A stretch of DNA of 6,764 bases, taken from the NCBI GenBank assembly GCA_946539945.1, contig CAMNHX010000090.1:1-6764 (forward strand), given 5' to 3'. The stretch is from an uncultured Desulfobulbus sp. (GTDB taxonomy: Bacteria; Desulfobacterota; Desulfobulbia; Desulfobulbales; Desulfobulbaceae). The notes beneath the pieces were generated by a model. It had not been told where the DNA came from and searched no databases. It saw only the letters and a list, made by a program, of their open reading frames with translations. The translations under genes and the position numbers were made by a program. Numbering within the stretch: the first letter of the stretch is position 1; each line of letters starts with the position of its first letter. This document shows, in pieces, positions 1-6,679 of the stretch.

Positions 1-69
1 TTCAGAGATGGCCACTTCCTTGCGGCCCCAGTCTGCCAGCTTGAGATCAGCGATCTTGTAGTCGTTCAT
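1..69 (-). CDS. ahcY: Adenosylhomocysteinase (S-adenosyl-L-homocysteine hydrolase), N-terminal fragment
   Basis: Only the first 23 codons lie in the window; the gene continues past the left edge. The translation begins MNDYKIADLKLADWGRKE, which matches the family's N-terminus (D-Y-K-x-A-D-x-x-L-A-D-x-G-R-K-E). The cytosolic, NAD-dependent enzyme reversibly splits S-adenosylhomocysteine into adenosine and homocysteine, relieving product inhibition of methyltransferases. The ATG at 67-69 has an AAGG ribosome-binding motif five bases upstream. It lies 58 bases after the metK stop in the same direction, so the two probably share a transcript and form a methyl-cycle unit. The catalytic and NAD-binding regions are outside the window, so the call rests on the N-terminus and the metK neighbour. 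Confidence 0.85.
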   Translation of the reverse strand, partial: MNDYKIADLKLADWGRKEVAISE

Positions 70-127
70 AACAGCCTTATCTACCTTATAAAAAAAGAAA
101 AAAGGGAAGAGAATCTCTGTGTTCAGA
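70..127 (-). other. metK-ahcY spacer with a 24-nt pyrimidine tract
   Basis: In the sense strand the spacer carries an unbroken pyrimidine run (positions 113 to 90), mostly T with a CCC interruption, then AT-rich sequence and the ahcY ribosome-binding site. A 4-bp stem (AGAG-ATT-CTCT) precedes the run but is too short for a convincing intrinsic terminator. The conserved core of the SAH riboswitch, known upstream of ahcY in some proteobacteria, is not apparent. The U-rich stretch could be a pause site, an Hfq or S1 contact, or nothing. Confidence 0.4.
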
Positions 128-1291
128 TTACAGTCCAGCCGCTGCCTTCAGGGCCTCTGCCTTGTCAGTACGCTCCCAGGTGAACTCTGGCAGTTCCCGG
201 CCAAAATGCCCGTAAGCTGCGGTCTTGCGGTAAATGGGCTTGAGCAGATCAAGCTGCTGGATAATGGCCTTGGGCCGGAGATCAAAGACTTCAGAGAGAA
301 TCTGGATCAGCCGCTCGTCCGCGATCTTGCCTGTGCCAAAGGTCTCTACATTGATGGACACCGGTTTTGCCACGCCAATGGCATAGGCCACCTGCACCTC
401 CACCTCCCGCGCCAGACCGGCAGCCACGATGTTCTTTGCCACATAACGGCCCATGTAGGCTGAAGAGCGATCCACCTTGGACGGGTCCTTGCCGGAAAAA
501 GCGCCGCCGCCGTGGTGTCCCCGACCGCCGTAGGTATCCACAATGATCTTGCGACCTGTCAGCCCGCAGTCGCCCACTGGCCCACCAATGACAAAACGGC
601 CCGTGGGATTGATAAAGTATTTGGTGTTTGCGTCCAGCATCTGCGCTGGCAAAACCGGCTTGATGATGGACTCCATGACCCCCTCCTTGAGGGTCTCATA
701 GCTTACGTCAGCTGCGTGCTGGGTGGAGAGCACCACCGCATCAATGCGCTTGGGCTGTCCGTTCTCATACTCCACAGTCACCTGGCTCTTGGCATCAGGA
801 CGCAGCCAGGGCAAAAGGCCCTGTTTACGCACTTCCGCCTGCTTGTGTACCAGGTTGTGGGCCATGGTGATGGGCAGTGGCATCAGGACTGCGGTTTCAT
901 CGCAGGCATAGCCAAACATCAGGCCCTGATCGCCTGCGCCCTGTTCCAGATCAATTCCTGTGCCTTCATCCACACCTTGGGCAATGTCTGGCGACTGCTT
1001 GTCCAGACTGGTCAGGACAGCGCAGGATTGCCAGTCAAAGCCCATTTCCGAGGAGTTGTAGCCAATATCCCGGATGGTCTCCCGCACTACCTGCGGGATG
1101 TCAACCTGGGCCTTGGTGGTGATTTCGCCAGCAATGACAGCCATGCCAGTGGTAATCAGCGTCTCGCAACCAACCCGGGAGAGCTTGTCCTGGGTCAGCA
1201 TGGCATCGAGAATGGCGTCAGATATCTGATCAGCCATCTTGTCAGGGTGGCCTTCAGAGACAGATTCAGAGGTGAAAAAGTAGTGGGACAT
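128..1291 (-). CDS. metK: S-adenosylmethionine synthetase (methionine adenosyltransferase)
   Basis: This cytosolic enzyme makes S-adenosylmethionine from methionine and ATP, releasing phosphate and pyrophosphate, and needs Mg2+ and K+. The 387 residues are the usual full length. Diagnostic motifs are all present: GHPDK at 14-18 (ATP site), the [12 protein letters not shown] signature at 118-129, [13 protein letters not shown] at 236-248 and the phosphate-binding loop [19 protein letters not shown] at 261-279. The ATG has a GGAG ribosome-binding site six bases upstream. It is followed by ahcY after 58 bases and preceded by the DUF2726 gene after 71 bases. I see no strong promoter in that 71-base gap, so it may be read from the gatB unit or from a promoter inside the upstream gene. 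No SAM riboswitch is recognisable. The gene looks intact. Confidence 0.98.
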   Translation of the reverse strand: MSHYFFTSESVSEGHPDKMADQISDAILDAMLTQDKLSRVGCETLITTGMAVIAGEITTKAQVDIPQVVRETIRDIGYNSSEMGFDWQSCAVLTSLDKQSPDIAQGVDEGTGIDLEQGAGDQGLMFGYACDETAVLMPLPITMAHNLVHKQAEVRKQGLLPWLRPDAKSQVTVEYENGQPKRIDAVVLSTQHAADVSYETLKEGVMESIIKPVLPAQMLDANTKYFINPTGRFVIGGPVGDCGLTGRKIIVDTYGGRGHHGGGAFSGKDPSKVDRSSAYMGRYVAKNIVAAGLAREVEVQVAYAIGVAKPVSINVETFGTGKIADERLIQILSEVFDLRPKAIIQQLDLLKPIYRKTAAYGHFGRELPEFTWERTDKAEALKAAAGL

Positions 1292-1296
1292 GGGAA

Positions 1297-1308
1297 TCTC
1301 CGCAGAGA
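1297..1308 (-). promoter_or_regulatory. Small hairpin overlapping the metK ribosome-binding site
   Basis: In the sense strand TCTC-TGCG-GAGA forms a 4-bp stem with a tetraloop. The metK ribosome-binding motif GGAG (1301-1298) lies partly in its loop and 3' arm. Such a short stem could mildly reduce ribosome access; regulation is speculative. Confidence 0.25.
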
Positions 1309-1349
1309 AGTTGAAAAAGGCTCAAAGGAAAACAGTCACAACGCAGAGG

Positions 1350-1371
1350 TGTCGGACTGCTACTACCGACA
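1350..1371 (-). other. Hairpin spanning the stop codon of the DUF2726 gene
   Basis: The sense strand has a perfect 6-bp inverted repeat, TGTCGG and CCGACA, around a 10-base loop that contains the TAG stop (1363-1365). Only a loose T-rich stretch follows, more than ten bases later, so it is not a canonical intrinsic terminator. It could be a weak terminator, a 3'-end stabiliser between gatB-DUF2726 and metK, or chance. Confidence 0.35.
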
Positions 1372-2181
1372 AGGCTTCACGCCCTTGCCAGAAGGGATTG
1401 CATTGCTGTAGATGATATTGCCTTGCGCGTCCTTCCAGCATCGAACCTCACCCGCGCTCGATGCCTTGTCCGCCCCGGCTGTCTCATCCGGCTTCTCCGG
1501 TTTGGTTTGCGACCTGGAAAGGCTGTCCTGCACGCTGACAGCCGCGCCCTTGACCGCAGACACCGCACGACCGCCATACTTGGACACCAAGACGCCTCCA
1601 AGCCCCAGCACGGCCACGATAGCCAGAAGAACCAGGGCTGGCTTCAGCCAGCGCCGCCAGTCAATGCCGGGTGCGGGAGGAGGCATGAAGTCCTCGCCAT
1701 CGTCTTCAAGCTCCAGCTTCAGCGTAAAGACCGGTTTTTCACGGCGTCCTGCCGCATCCCTTTCCTGCGCCACCTGCACCTGGCCGGTCTTGAGAATAAG
1801 GGCGTTCCGCAGTTCTTCCACGTTGTAGTCCTGCTGTCTGGTGACAAAGAGAACCGGCAGCTTGAGGCTGGCGCAGATCTTTTCCAGATTCTCGTCGCGC
1901 TCCTTGCGCACCCCGTCAGACTGTCGGGGACTGTCGTACAGCTCAATGACGCAGGCCACTGCTGTGCGCCCCAACTTGCAAAGTACAAAGTCAAAGTGCC
2001 GGGAGCGGATGCTCTCAAAAGCCTCGCGCCATGCTGCAGACTTGCCTTGCGCGATGGCCGGTTTGATGAGTGCTGTCACCGGTATCTTGCTGTGAATGCG
2101 GTACAGACCCCTTGCCGCCTGTTCCAGCGCCTGCGCAAAGAGCGGATCCGCCTCGTGCTGTGCCGTGTTCTGCCTGTCCAT
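1363..2181 (-). CDS. DUF2726-domain membrane protein with a DUF4124-like C-terminal tail
   Basis: The protein has 272 residues from the chosen start and unknown function. Residues 12-130 resemble DUF2726, a family related to the PD-(D/E)XK nuclease fold: HFDFVLC at 62-68 (D64), the VIELYD strand at 78-83 (E80, D83), then a helix and LPVLFV at 108-113. The usual His after the acidic strand is replaced (SPRQ), so catalysis is uncertain. An acidic Pro-rich linker (155-172) and basic RRW..K precede one hydrophobic helix (about 181-200). Beyond it is a Ser/Lys-rich stretch ending in RCWKDAQGNIIYSN (247-260), resembling DUF4124, with Cys248 and Cys271. The predicted topology is cytoplasmic N-domain, periplasmic tail. 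I chose the ATG at 2181, which has GGGG about seven bases upstream. A TTG at 2199 would overlap the gatB stop and add six residues. The tight spacing implies co-transcription with gatB. Confidence 0.75.
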   Translation of the reverse strand: MDRQNTAQHEADPLFAQALEQAARGLYRIHSKIPVTALIKPAIAQGKSAAWREAFESIRSRHFDFVLCKLGRTAVACVIELYDSPRQSDGVRKERDENLEKICASLKLPVLFVTRQQDYNVEELRNALILKTGQVQVAQERDAAGRREKPVFTLKLELEDDGEDFMPPPAPGIDWRRWLKPALVLLAIVAVLGLGGVLVSKYGGRAVSAVKGAAVSVQDSLSRSQTKPEKPDETAGADKASSAGEVRCWKDAQGNIIYSNAIPSGKGVKPCR

Positions 2182-2195
2182 TGCGCTACCCCGCC

Positions 2196-3623
2196 TCAAG
2201 CCAGTTCCTTGCGGAACAGCTCATTGGCCAGCTGCGGATTGGCCTTGCCCCGCGTCTTTTTCATCAGCTGGCCAACAAAGAAGCCCAAGACCTTTTCCTT
2301 GCCTTCGCGGAACTGCTGCGCCTGTTCAGGGCTGGCGGCAATGATTTCCCGCACAAGGGCGGTCAGCTCGTCTTCGTTACTCATCTGGGAGAGTCCCTTT
2401 TGCTGCACAATGGCTTCCGGGTCTCCGCCCTTTTCCAGCATTTCGGCAAACACGGTCTTGGCGATCTTGCCGGAAATAGCGCCCTTTTCCACCATGCTGA
2501 TCAGCTTGCCCAGAGCCTCGGGCTGGATGGGACAGGCAGCCATGTTTTCCGCCCCGACCTCGCGCAGCAGTTCAGTGCCGATAAAGTTGGCCAGTTTCTT
2601 GGGCTGCTGGCAGACCGAGTTGGCTGCTTCAAAGAAGTCTGCCAACTCGCGGGAGGCGCAGAGCAGATCCGCATCATACTCGCCCAGTCCGTAGTCCTGC
2701 ATCAGGCGGGTGCGGCGGGCATCCGGCAGTTCCGGCAGACCGGCCTGCAGATCGGCAATCAGCTCTTCAGAGAGCTGCACAGGGACCAGATCAGGGTCCG
2801 GGAAATAGCGGTAGTCGTGGGCTTCCTCCTTGCCGCGCATGGTTTCAGTGCGTCCTGCGTCCGGGTTCCAGAGTCGGGTTTCCTGAATGACCTCACCGCC
2901 GTCCAGCAGCAAGTCGCGCTGACGGCGTTCCTCAAACTCCAGGGCCAGCTGTACGTTGCGGAAGGAATTCATGTTCTTGAGTTCCGTGCGCGTGCCAAAC
3001 TCCTTTTGTCCACGGGGCCGCAAGGAGATGTTGGCGTCACAGCGAAAACTGCCCTCCTGCATATTGCCGTCGCAGATGTCCAGATAGCGGACAATGGCGT
3101 GCAGTTTTTTCAGGTAGGCCACAGCCTCTTCAGGGGAGCGCATGTCTGGTTCGCTCACGATTTCCAGAAGCGGCGTGCCAGTGCGGTTCAGGTCAACGTA
3201 GCTGGCGTTCTCGTGTTCGTCATGCACCAGTTTGCCCGCGTCTTCCTCCATGTGGATGCGGGTGATGCCAATGGTTTTCGCCTCTTCGCCCACCACGATG
3301 TCCAGTTCGCCGTGCTCGCAGATGGGCAGTTCAAACTGGGAGATCTGGTATCCCTTGGGTAGGTCAGGATAAAAGTAGTTCTTGCGGGCAAAGCGGTTGT
3401 CCCGGTTCAGGGTGGAACGAGTGGCCAGACCCAGTTTCACGGCGGATTCCACTACCTTGCGGTTCAAAACCGGCAGGGAGCCTGGCATACCCAGACAGAC
3501 CGGGCAGCAGTGGGTATTGGGCGGTGCGCCGAATTCAGTGGAGCAGGAGCAGAAAATTTTACTCTTGGTCTTCAGTTGGGCGTGGACTTCAAGCCCGATG
3601 ACGGTTTCAAATTCCATGACCAT
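2196..3623 (-). CDS. gatB: Aspartyl/glutamyl-tRNA(Asn/Gln) amidotransferase subunit B
   Basis: This is the kinase and tRNA-binding subunit of GatCAB. It phosphorylates the misacylated Glu-tRNA(Gln) or Asp-tRNA(Asn) so that ammonia from GatA can amidate it, in the cytosol. The 475 residues are typical. Visible features: [10 protein letters not shown] at 8-17; Zn-type cysteines C25, C27, C39/C40 and C43; [13 protein letters not shown] at 84-96; [17 protein letters not shown] at 144-160; [13 protein letters not shown] at 191-203; and the C-terminal YqeY-like helical domain from about 330, ending near KKTRGKANP (455-463). The start at 3623 has an AAGAGA motif a few bases upstream; an in-frame ATG two codons later is an alternative. 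gatA and gatC are not here and must be encoded elsewhere. A likely promoter lies 55-85 bases upstream, and the DUF2726 gene follows with almost no gap. Confidence 0.97.
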   Translation of the reverse strand: MVMEFETVIGLEVHAQLKTKSKIFCSCSTEFGAPPNTHCCPVCLGMPGSLPVLNRKVVESAVKLGLATRSTLNRDNRFARKNYFYPDLPKGYQISQFELPICEHGELDIVVGEEAKTIGITRIHMEEDAGKLVHDEHENASYVDLNRTGTPLLEIVSEPDMRSPEEAVAYLKKLHAIVRYLDICDGNMQEGSFRCDANISLRPRGQKEFGTRTELKNMNSFRNVQLALEFEERRQRDLLLDGGEVIQETRLWNPDAGRTETMRGKEEAHDYRYFPDPDLVPVQLSEELIADLQAGLPELPDARRTRLMQDYGLGEYDADLLCASRELADFFEAANSVCQQPKKLANFIGTELLREVGAENMAACPIQPEALGKLISMVEKGAISGKIAKTVFAEMLEKGGDPEAIVQQKGLSQMSNEDELTALVREIIAASPEQAQQFREGKEKVLGFFVGQLMKKTRGKANPQLANELFRKELA

Positions 3624-3678
3624 GCATCTCTTGGTTATACAATAAGGCGGAAAAAGTGTGTTTGACTTTCAAGGCCAG

Positions 3679-3706
3679 AATATAATCTTGCACTCTTTTG
3701 TCCCAA
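3679..3706 (-). promoter_or_regulatory. Predicted sigma70-type promoter for gatB
   Basis: In the sense strand, TTGGGA (3706-3701, 4 of 6 matches to the -35 consensus) is followed after 16 bases by TATATT (3684-3679, 5 of 6 matches to -10). Transcription would start near 3672, leaving a leader of about 48 bases before the gatB ATG. It sits in the only sizeable gap between the rdgC-TPR cluster and gatB, which supports a separate gatB transcription unit. Confidence 0.5.
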
Positions 3707-3713
3707 AACAGAG
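3693..3713. promoter_or_regulatory. Imperfect dyad over the gatB -35 region
   Basis: On the plus strand, CTC-TTTTG-TCC-CAAAA-CA-GAG gives 5-bp arms around a 3-base centre, plus an outer 3-bp arm offset by two bases. It overlaps the predicted -35 hexamer (3701-3706), where a repressor would block polymerase. I do not recognise it as the site of a known regulator. Confidence 0.3.
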
Positions 3714-3773
3714 ACATTCCAAAGCCCTTCCCAGGTTCAATCGCACTGCAAGGGAGAGCAAGGCGAAACCTCT

Positions 3774-4328
3774 TTACGACCGCGCAAACTCCTGGGCGCT
3801 TTCCCCAATCCAGGCGCGGATACGGGCGAGTTCCTGCGGCCATTCCGGGGCTGTGCGGATGCTGATGAAGAGCCGGAACAGGTCCAGCACCAGATCGCAA
3901 AGCTGCTCAAAGAGACCAATGCGGTCCAGAAGACGCGCCTCCAGATCTGCCTGCCCCTTGCCTTCATCCGCCTGATCCACGGTTTTGGGCAGGCGCACGC
4001 TGCGGAACTCAAAGGTCGCGGCAACAAGGGTCACGCCAAACTCCTGATCGTTCCAGACCAGACGCAGGCGGGCCTGGGCAGGCTTTTTCGCCAGCGTCAG
4101 ACCAGCCCGGGCTTCCCGAAGCTCGGTTTGCAGACCCCGGCAGATCACCTTTTCCTGGTCCTGACCCTCGCCGTACTCCAGAAGCATATGTTTTTCAAAG
4201 TACACTTCCACCTCGCCCCGGTCTGGCACGCTGACCGCGCCGCCGCGCTCTTCAGCCTTGTACCAGAGCCAGGTGAGAAACTCCTGTCCCAAAAAATGCT
4301 TTTCTGCAATCAGATCAACCAGATCCAT
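3774..4328 (-). CDS. Hypothetical protein, possible split C-terminal part of RdgC
   Basis: The protein has 184 residues and is soluble by appearance, with no signal peptide or membrane helix. Notable stretches are FLGQEFLTWLWYKAE (12-26), GLQTELREARAGLTLAKKPAQ (65-85, written here in part as GLQTEL...LAKKPAQ), ARLRLVWNDQEFGVTLVAATFEF (86-108) ending in RLP (112-114), and a closing helix DLVLDLFRLFISIR (145-158). By eye, the order matches the C-terminal third of E. coli RdgC: an L-T-x-W opening, an acidic ED/EVE helix, an A-G-K-like strand pair ending in L-x-W, a Phe/Leu-rich strand, then a terminal helix. The short RdgC two genes upstream lacks exactly this part. The similarity is weak, so the function is inference; it could be an unrelated family that travels with rdgC. 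The ATG has GGGGA six bases upstream and lies 22 bases after the TPR stop, so the genes are probably co-transcribed. Confidence 0.8.
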   Translation of the reverse strand: MDLVDLIAEKHFLGQEFLTWLWYKAEERGGAVSVPDRGEVEVYFEKHMLLEYGEGQDQEKVICRGLQTELREARAGLTLAKKPAQARLRLVWNDQEFGVTLVAATFEFRSVRLPKTVDQADEGKGQADLEARLLDRIGLFEQLCDLVLDLFRLFISIRTAPEWPQELARIRAWIGESAQEFARS

Positions 4329-4350
4329 ACAAATCCCCGCAAGAGTGCCT

Positions 4351-5892
4351 TCAATTCCGGGCTGTCTCTGCTATCGCGCCCGCCTCCTGAATCAAGGCCA
4401 GATGCAGGTTCTCGGCCTCGTCCTGATAGCGGTTGGCGTCTTCCACCCTGCCCTGTTGCGCACACAGCCAGCTCAATTCGGAGAGTTGCGCCTCCACGAT
4501 GGGATGCTCGCGTCCGTGAATGGCCCTGTTGATCTTCAGGCTTTTGAGACAGCAGCGTTCAGCCTGGGCGTATTCGTCGCATTTGGTGTAAGCCTCTGCC
4601 AAGGCACTCCAGTTGTCAGCCAAAAGCGGGTGATCAGGCGGCAAGGCTCTCTCCAGAATGGCCACAATCTTGCGGCGATAGGCCAGGGCATCCTTGTCCC
4701 GGCCAAAGCGCAGGGAGAGGGAGGCCAGCTTGTCCAAGGCCGGACAGAGCCGCTGATCCAGCAGACCCAAGGAGGATTCCAGCATTTTCAGGGAACGCTG
4801 ATACAGGGAGTAGGCCCGTTCCAGAGCGCCCTGACTTTCCTGCATCTCCCCAATCTGGAACCAGGAGGTAGCCATTTCTGGATGGTTGTTGCCCAGGGCG
4901 CTACTCAAGGCGATCATGGCACTCTTGTAGAGTGGTCCGGCCTTGTCAAGACGCCCCACCTTCAGGCAGGTAAAGGCCAGATCGCGCTGGGCCAAGGCCA
5001 GCACCGCCAGATTGTAACCGGGCTGCAACCTGATGCGACGTTCCAAAGCAGCCCGCCAAGCGCCAGCCTCTTCGTAGTGGCCCAGAAAATGGGCCAGGTT
5101 GCCGGCTGGGCGCAGATACTCAAGGTTGCGGGGATCAAGGCGCAGGGCAATGGCGTAGCGCGCCAGGGCAAGGGACAGATCCGCCCGCAGCTCGGCCAGC
5201 CGGGCACTGAAAAAGGCTGCCTTGGCGACCTGTTGTGGCGGATTTTGCGTATCCCGGGTCCATGCCTCCAAAAAGTTCTCTGCCTCGGTTCGGGCTGCTC
5301 GGTGTAGCAGGGAGGCTCGGACAGTGGCAGCAGCCGTTTCGGGCCGGGCAGCGGCAAGCTGATCAAGAAAGGCAAGAATCTCGCCGTGACAGTCAAGCTC
5401 TTCCTGATAGCTTTCCTCAAGATGGGCTGTACGATCATTGACGACCTGCATCTGCTTGTGTGCCATCAAAATGTCCGCGTCACCACCAGCCCTGTCTTCA
5501 AGGGCTTCCAGCCGGAGTCGGCAGGTTGCGGCCAGTGCGTACAGCCGGGCCAGAAAGACAGCCCACAGGAGGACCGCGTCAGAGCGGACACCCACTGGAG
5601 CAGGCACGGCTGTCAGTTGGGGCAAGGGACGCAGGGTACTCGGGTCGAAAACAGGGCCAGCCGTCTCTTTGCTCTCCGGGAACGATGGAGACGGATTCTG
5701 TGGATTACGCTCTGCTTCCGGCGACACGGCGCTTTCAGCCTCCTTGTTCTGCGCTCTTTCCTCTTTCAGGAGCGCCTTGTGCGCCGCTCTTTGCGCAGAC
5801 AGCCGCTTTTTCCTGGCGTGTGTACGCCAGAACGCCGCAAGGGCAACGGCAGAGACCGCTCCAAAAAGCACCAGCCAGAGTATGCCGTTCAT
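4351..5892 (-). CDS. Membrane-anchored tetratricopeptide-repeat protein
   Basis: The 513 residues probably form a helical protein-binding scaffold; I assign no specific function. Residues 3-22 are one hydrophobic helix followed by HARKKR, so the positive-inside rule puts the bulk in the cytoplasm. A charged, then Pro-rich linker (30-103) follows; a second hydrophobic stretch (105-124) contains Arg116 and is more likely a buried helix. TPR units run from about 224 to 495. The C-terminal ones have a 42-residue period typical of kinesin-light-chain-type TPRs: H-P at 337-338, degenerate D-Q at 379-380, H-P at 421-422 and H-P at 463-464, each followed by a helix pair (for example YAQAERCCLKSL at 441-452). 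AAGGA lies seven bases before the ATG. The gene starts 31 bases after rdgC stops and ends 22 bases before the 184-residue gene, so the three look like one operon. Confidence 0.9.
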   Translation of the reverse strand: MNGILWLVLFGAVSAVALAAFWRTHARKKRLSAQRAAHKALLKEERAQNKEAESAVSPEAERNPQNPSPSFPESKETAGPVFDPSTLRPLPQLTAVPAPVGVRSDAVLLWAVFLARLYALAATCRLRLEALEDRAGGDADILMAHKQMQVVNDRTAHLEESYQEELDCHGEILAFLDQLAAARPETAAATVRASLLHRAARTEAENFLEAWTRDTQNPPQQVAKAAFFSARLAELRADLSLALARYAIALRLDPRNLEYLRPAGNLAHFLGHYEEAGAWRAALERRIRLQPGYNLAVLALAQRDLAFTCLKVGRLDKAGPLYKSAMIALSSALGNNHPEMATSWFQIGEMQESQGALERAYSLYQRSLKMLESSLGLLDQRLCPALDKLASLSLRFGRDKDALAYRRKIVAILERALPPDHPLLADNWSALAEAYTKCDEYAQAERCCLKSLKINRAIHGREHPIVEAQLSELSWLCAQQGRVEDANRYQDEAENLHLALIQEAGAIAETARN

Positions 5893-5923
5893 GAGGAAGT
5901 CCTTTCAAACACCAAAGCTTGCA

Positions 5924-6529
5924 TTACAGAAAAACAGCAGGTTGCAGGTTGCGCAACGCTTCCCGGGACGCACCCTCGGTCATGCCTTCGCCGACCAGCC
6001 AGGGAATTTGCAGCACCAGGCCCAGGCCAAAACTTTCCCGAAACAGCTCTTCCAGCAGGCTGATGTTTTTTTTGCTGGTGCTGAAAAACAGTACCCTACC
6101 TTCGCCCACATGCCAGTACAGATCGCAGGTGGATGGCACGGGTGGAGATTTGCGCAGCAGTTCGGCGTGGATACGCTCGCGAATTTCCAGACGGGCGGCC
6201 CGGGCAAGCCTGGGAAGCTGTTTTTCCCGCAGGATGCGCCTTTCCTCCTTCTGACAGAATTTTTTCAGCACTGCGGAAGAAACGCGGCGCTCGTCCACGC
6301 GCATGGTCAGGGCCACGTAGTCGCCTGCCGCATACGAGGCTCCGGCAAAGGATGCGTCAAACATATTGTCAACCGCAACCCAGCCCACAGACAGTTCATC
6401 CAGGGTGTCGTCAATGTCTTTGAAGGCGTACTTGACAACCTGCCCAGCGATGAAGTCCCAGGGTGAGGCAGGAAGTTCGCCACTTACGGCAAAGCGGGTG
6501 AGTGAGGCGGATCCGGTGAGCAGTCCCAT
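5924..6529 (-). CDS. rdgC: Short RdgC-family recombination-associated protein
   Basis: E. coli RdgC is a nucleoid-associated DNA-binding protein that forms a ring-shaped dimer around duplex DNA and restrains RecA filament formation. This 201-residue protein shows the family order: a hydrophobic N-terminal strand region (SLTRFAV, 9-15), GWV at 49-51, the ALTMRVDERRVSSAVLKK strand-helix at 73-90, a long basic-acidic helix (94-126), PPVPSTCDLYWHVGEGRVLFFSTS at 129-152 (CDLYWHV...VLFFSTS), then LLEELFRESFGL at 158-169. Classical RdgC is about 300 residues; the C-terminal third is absent, and the tail after 180 is short and non-conserved. The frame is open throughout, and related bacteria are recalled to have proteins of similar size, so I do not call it a pseudogene. 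The first usable start is the ATG at 6529 (an in-frame TGA lies upstream). No Shine-Dalgarno motif precedes it; TTTTTT lies there instead. This suggests weak or regulated translation. Confidence 0.85.
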   Translation of the reverse strand: MGLLTGSASLTRFAVSGELPASPWDFIAGQVVKYAFKDIDDTLDELSVGWVAVDNMFDASFAGASYAAGDYVALTMRVDERRVSSAVLKKFCQKEERRILREKQLPRLARAARLEIRERIHAELLRKSPPVPSTCDLYWHVGEGRVLFFSTSKKNISLLEELFRESFGLGLVLQIPWLVGEGMTEGASREALRNLQPAVFL

Positions 6530-6553
6530 ATCGATAGTGGAAAAAAGACGACG

Positions 6554-6588
6554 GGCTTTGGCAATCGACTGTCACAACAAACAAAGCC
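6554..6588 (-). promoter_or_regulatory. Hairpin with downstream U-run just before the rdgC start
   Basis: In the sense strand, GGCTTTG (6588-6582) and CAAAGCC (6560-6554) are perfectly complementary over 7 bp around a 21-base loop. Seven bases after the stem comes TTTTTT (6546-6541), and rdgC starts 11 bases later. The U-run is a little too far for a textbook terminator, but the structure sits where it could affect both transcript completion and ribosome entry. Confidence 0.35.
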
Positions 6589-6621
6589 GCTATTGTGCCG
6601 CAAATGGTCGAGCATTGCCAG

Positions 6622-6665
6622 AAAAAACTTTGTGTGCCCACGTGACCGATCTCGCAGGCAGAAAG
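6622..6665 (-). terminator. Terminator-like hairpin with U6 tract in the rdgC upstream region
   Basis: In the sense strand, TGCCTGCG (6660-6653) pairs with CGTGGGCA (6642-6635) over 8 bp, two of them G-U wobbles, around a 10-base loop. An outer CTTT/AAAG pairing (6665-6662 with 6631-6628) brings the stem base directly against TTTTTT (6627-6622). The wobbles become A-C mismatches on the other strand, so it favours leftward transcription. It is either the terminator of a minus-strand gene beyond the right edge or an attenuator 93 bases before rdgC. Confidence 0.4.
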
Positions 6666-6679
6666 ACAAGGACTGGACC

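Noticed and set aside
1301..1348. CGCAGAG direct repeat (1301-1307 and 1342-1348) upstream of metK
   Set aside because: It is only 7 bp, with no helical phasing and no promoter context; most likely chance.
2182..2199. TTG start at 2199 for the DUF2726 gene, overlapping the gatB stop
   Set aside because: It is possible as a coupled start, but the ATG at 2181 has a better-placed GGGG motif and the six extra residues (MRRGSA) add no domain. It is kept only as an alternative.
3662..3686. Plus-strand TTGACT and TATAAT hexamers
   Set aside because: The hexamers are good, but the spacer is only 13 bases and no plus-strand gene follows.
3714..3773. Terminator after the 184-residue gene
   Set aside because: The best stem (CCCTT/AAGGG with a 20-base loop) is short and lacks a T-tract; the GAGG/CCTT stem near the stop is only 4 bp. 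I cannot support a terminator here.
512..5307. Several long plus-strand open frames, notably 512-1411, 1423-2694, 2070-3362 and 4258-5307
   Set aside because: They lie antisense to metK, the DUF2726 gene, gatB and the TPR gene, which have clear family motifs. Their translations resemble no family and are low in structure-like patterns; such frames are expected opposite GC-rich genes.
5924..6529. rdgC as a truncated pseudogene
   Set aside because: The frame is intact with a clean stop, conserved motifs run to residue about 170, and the sequence after the stop goes straight into a well-formed TPR gene rather than degraded RdgC. Short RdgC proteins are plausible in this group.
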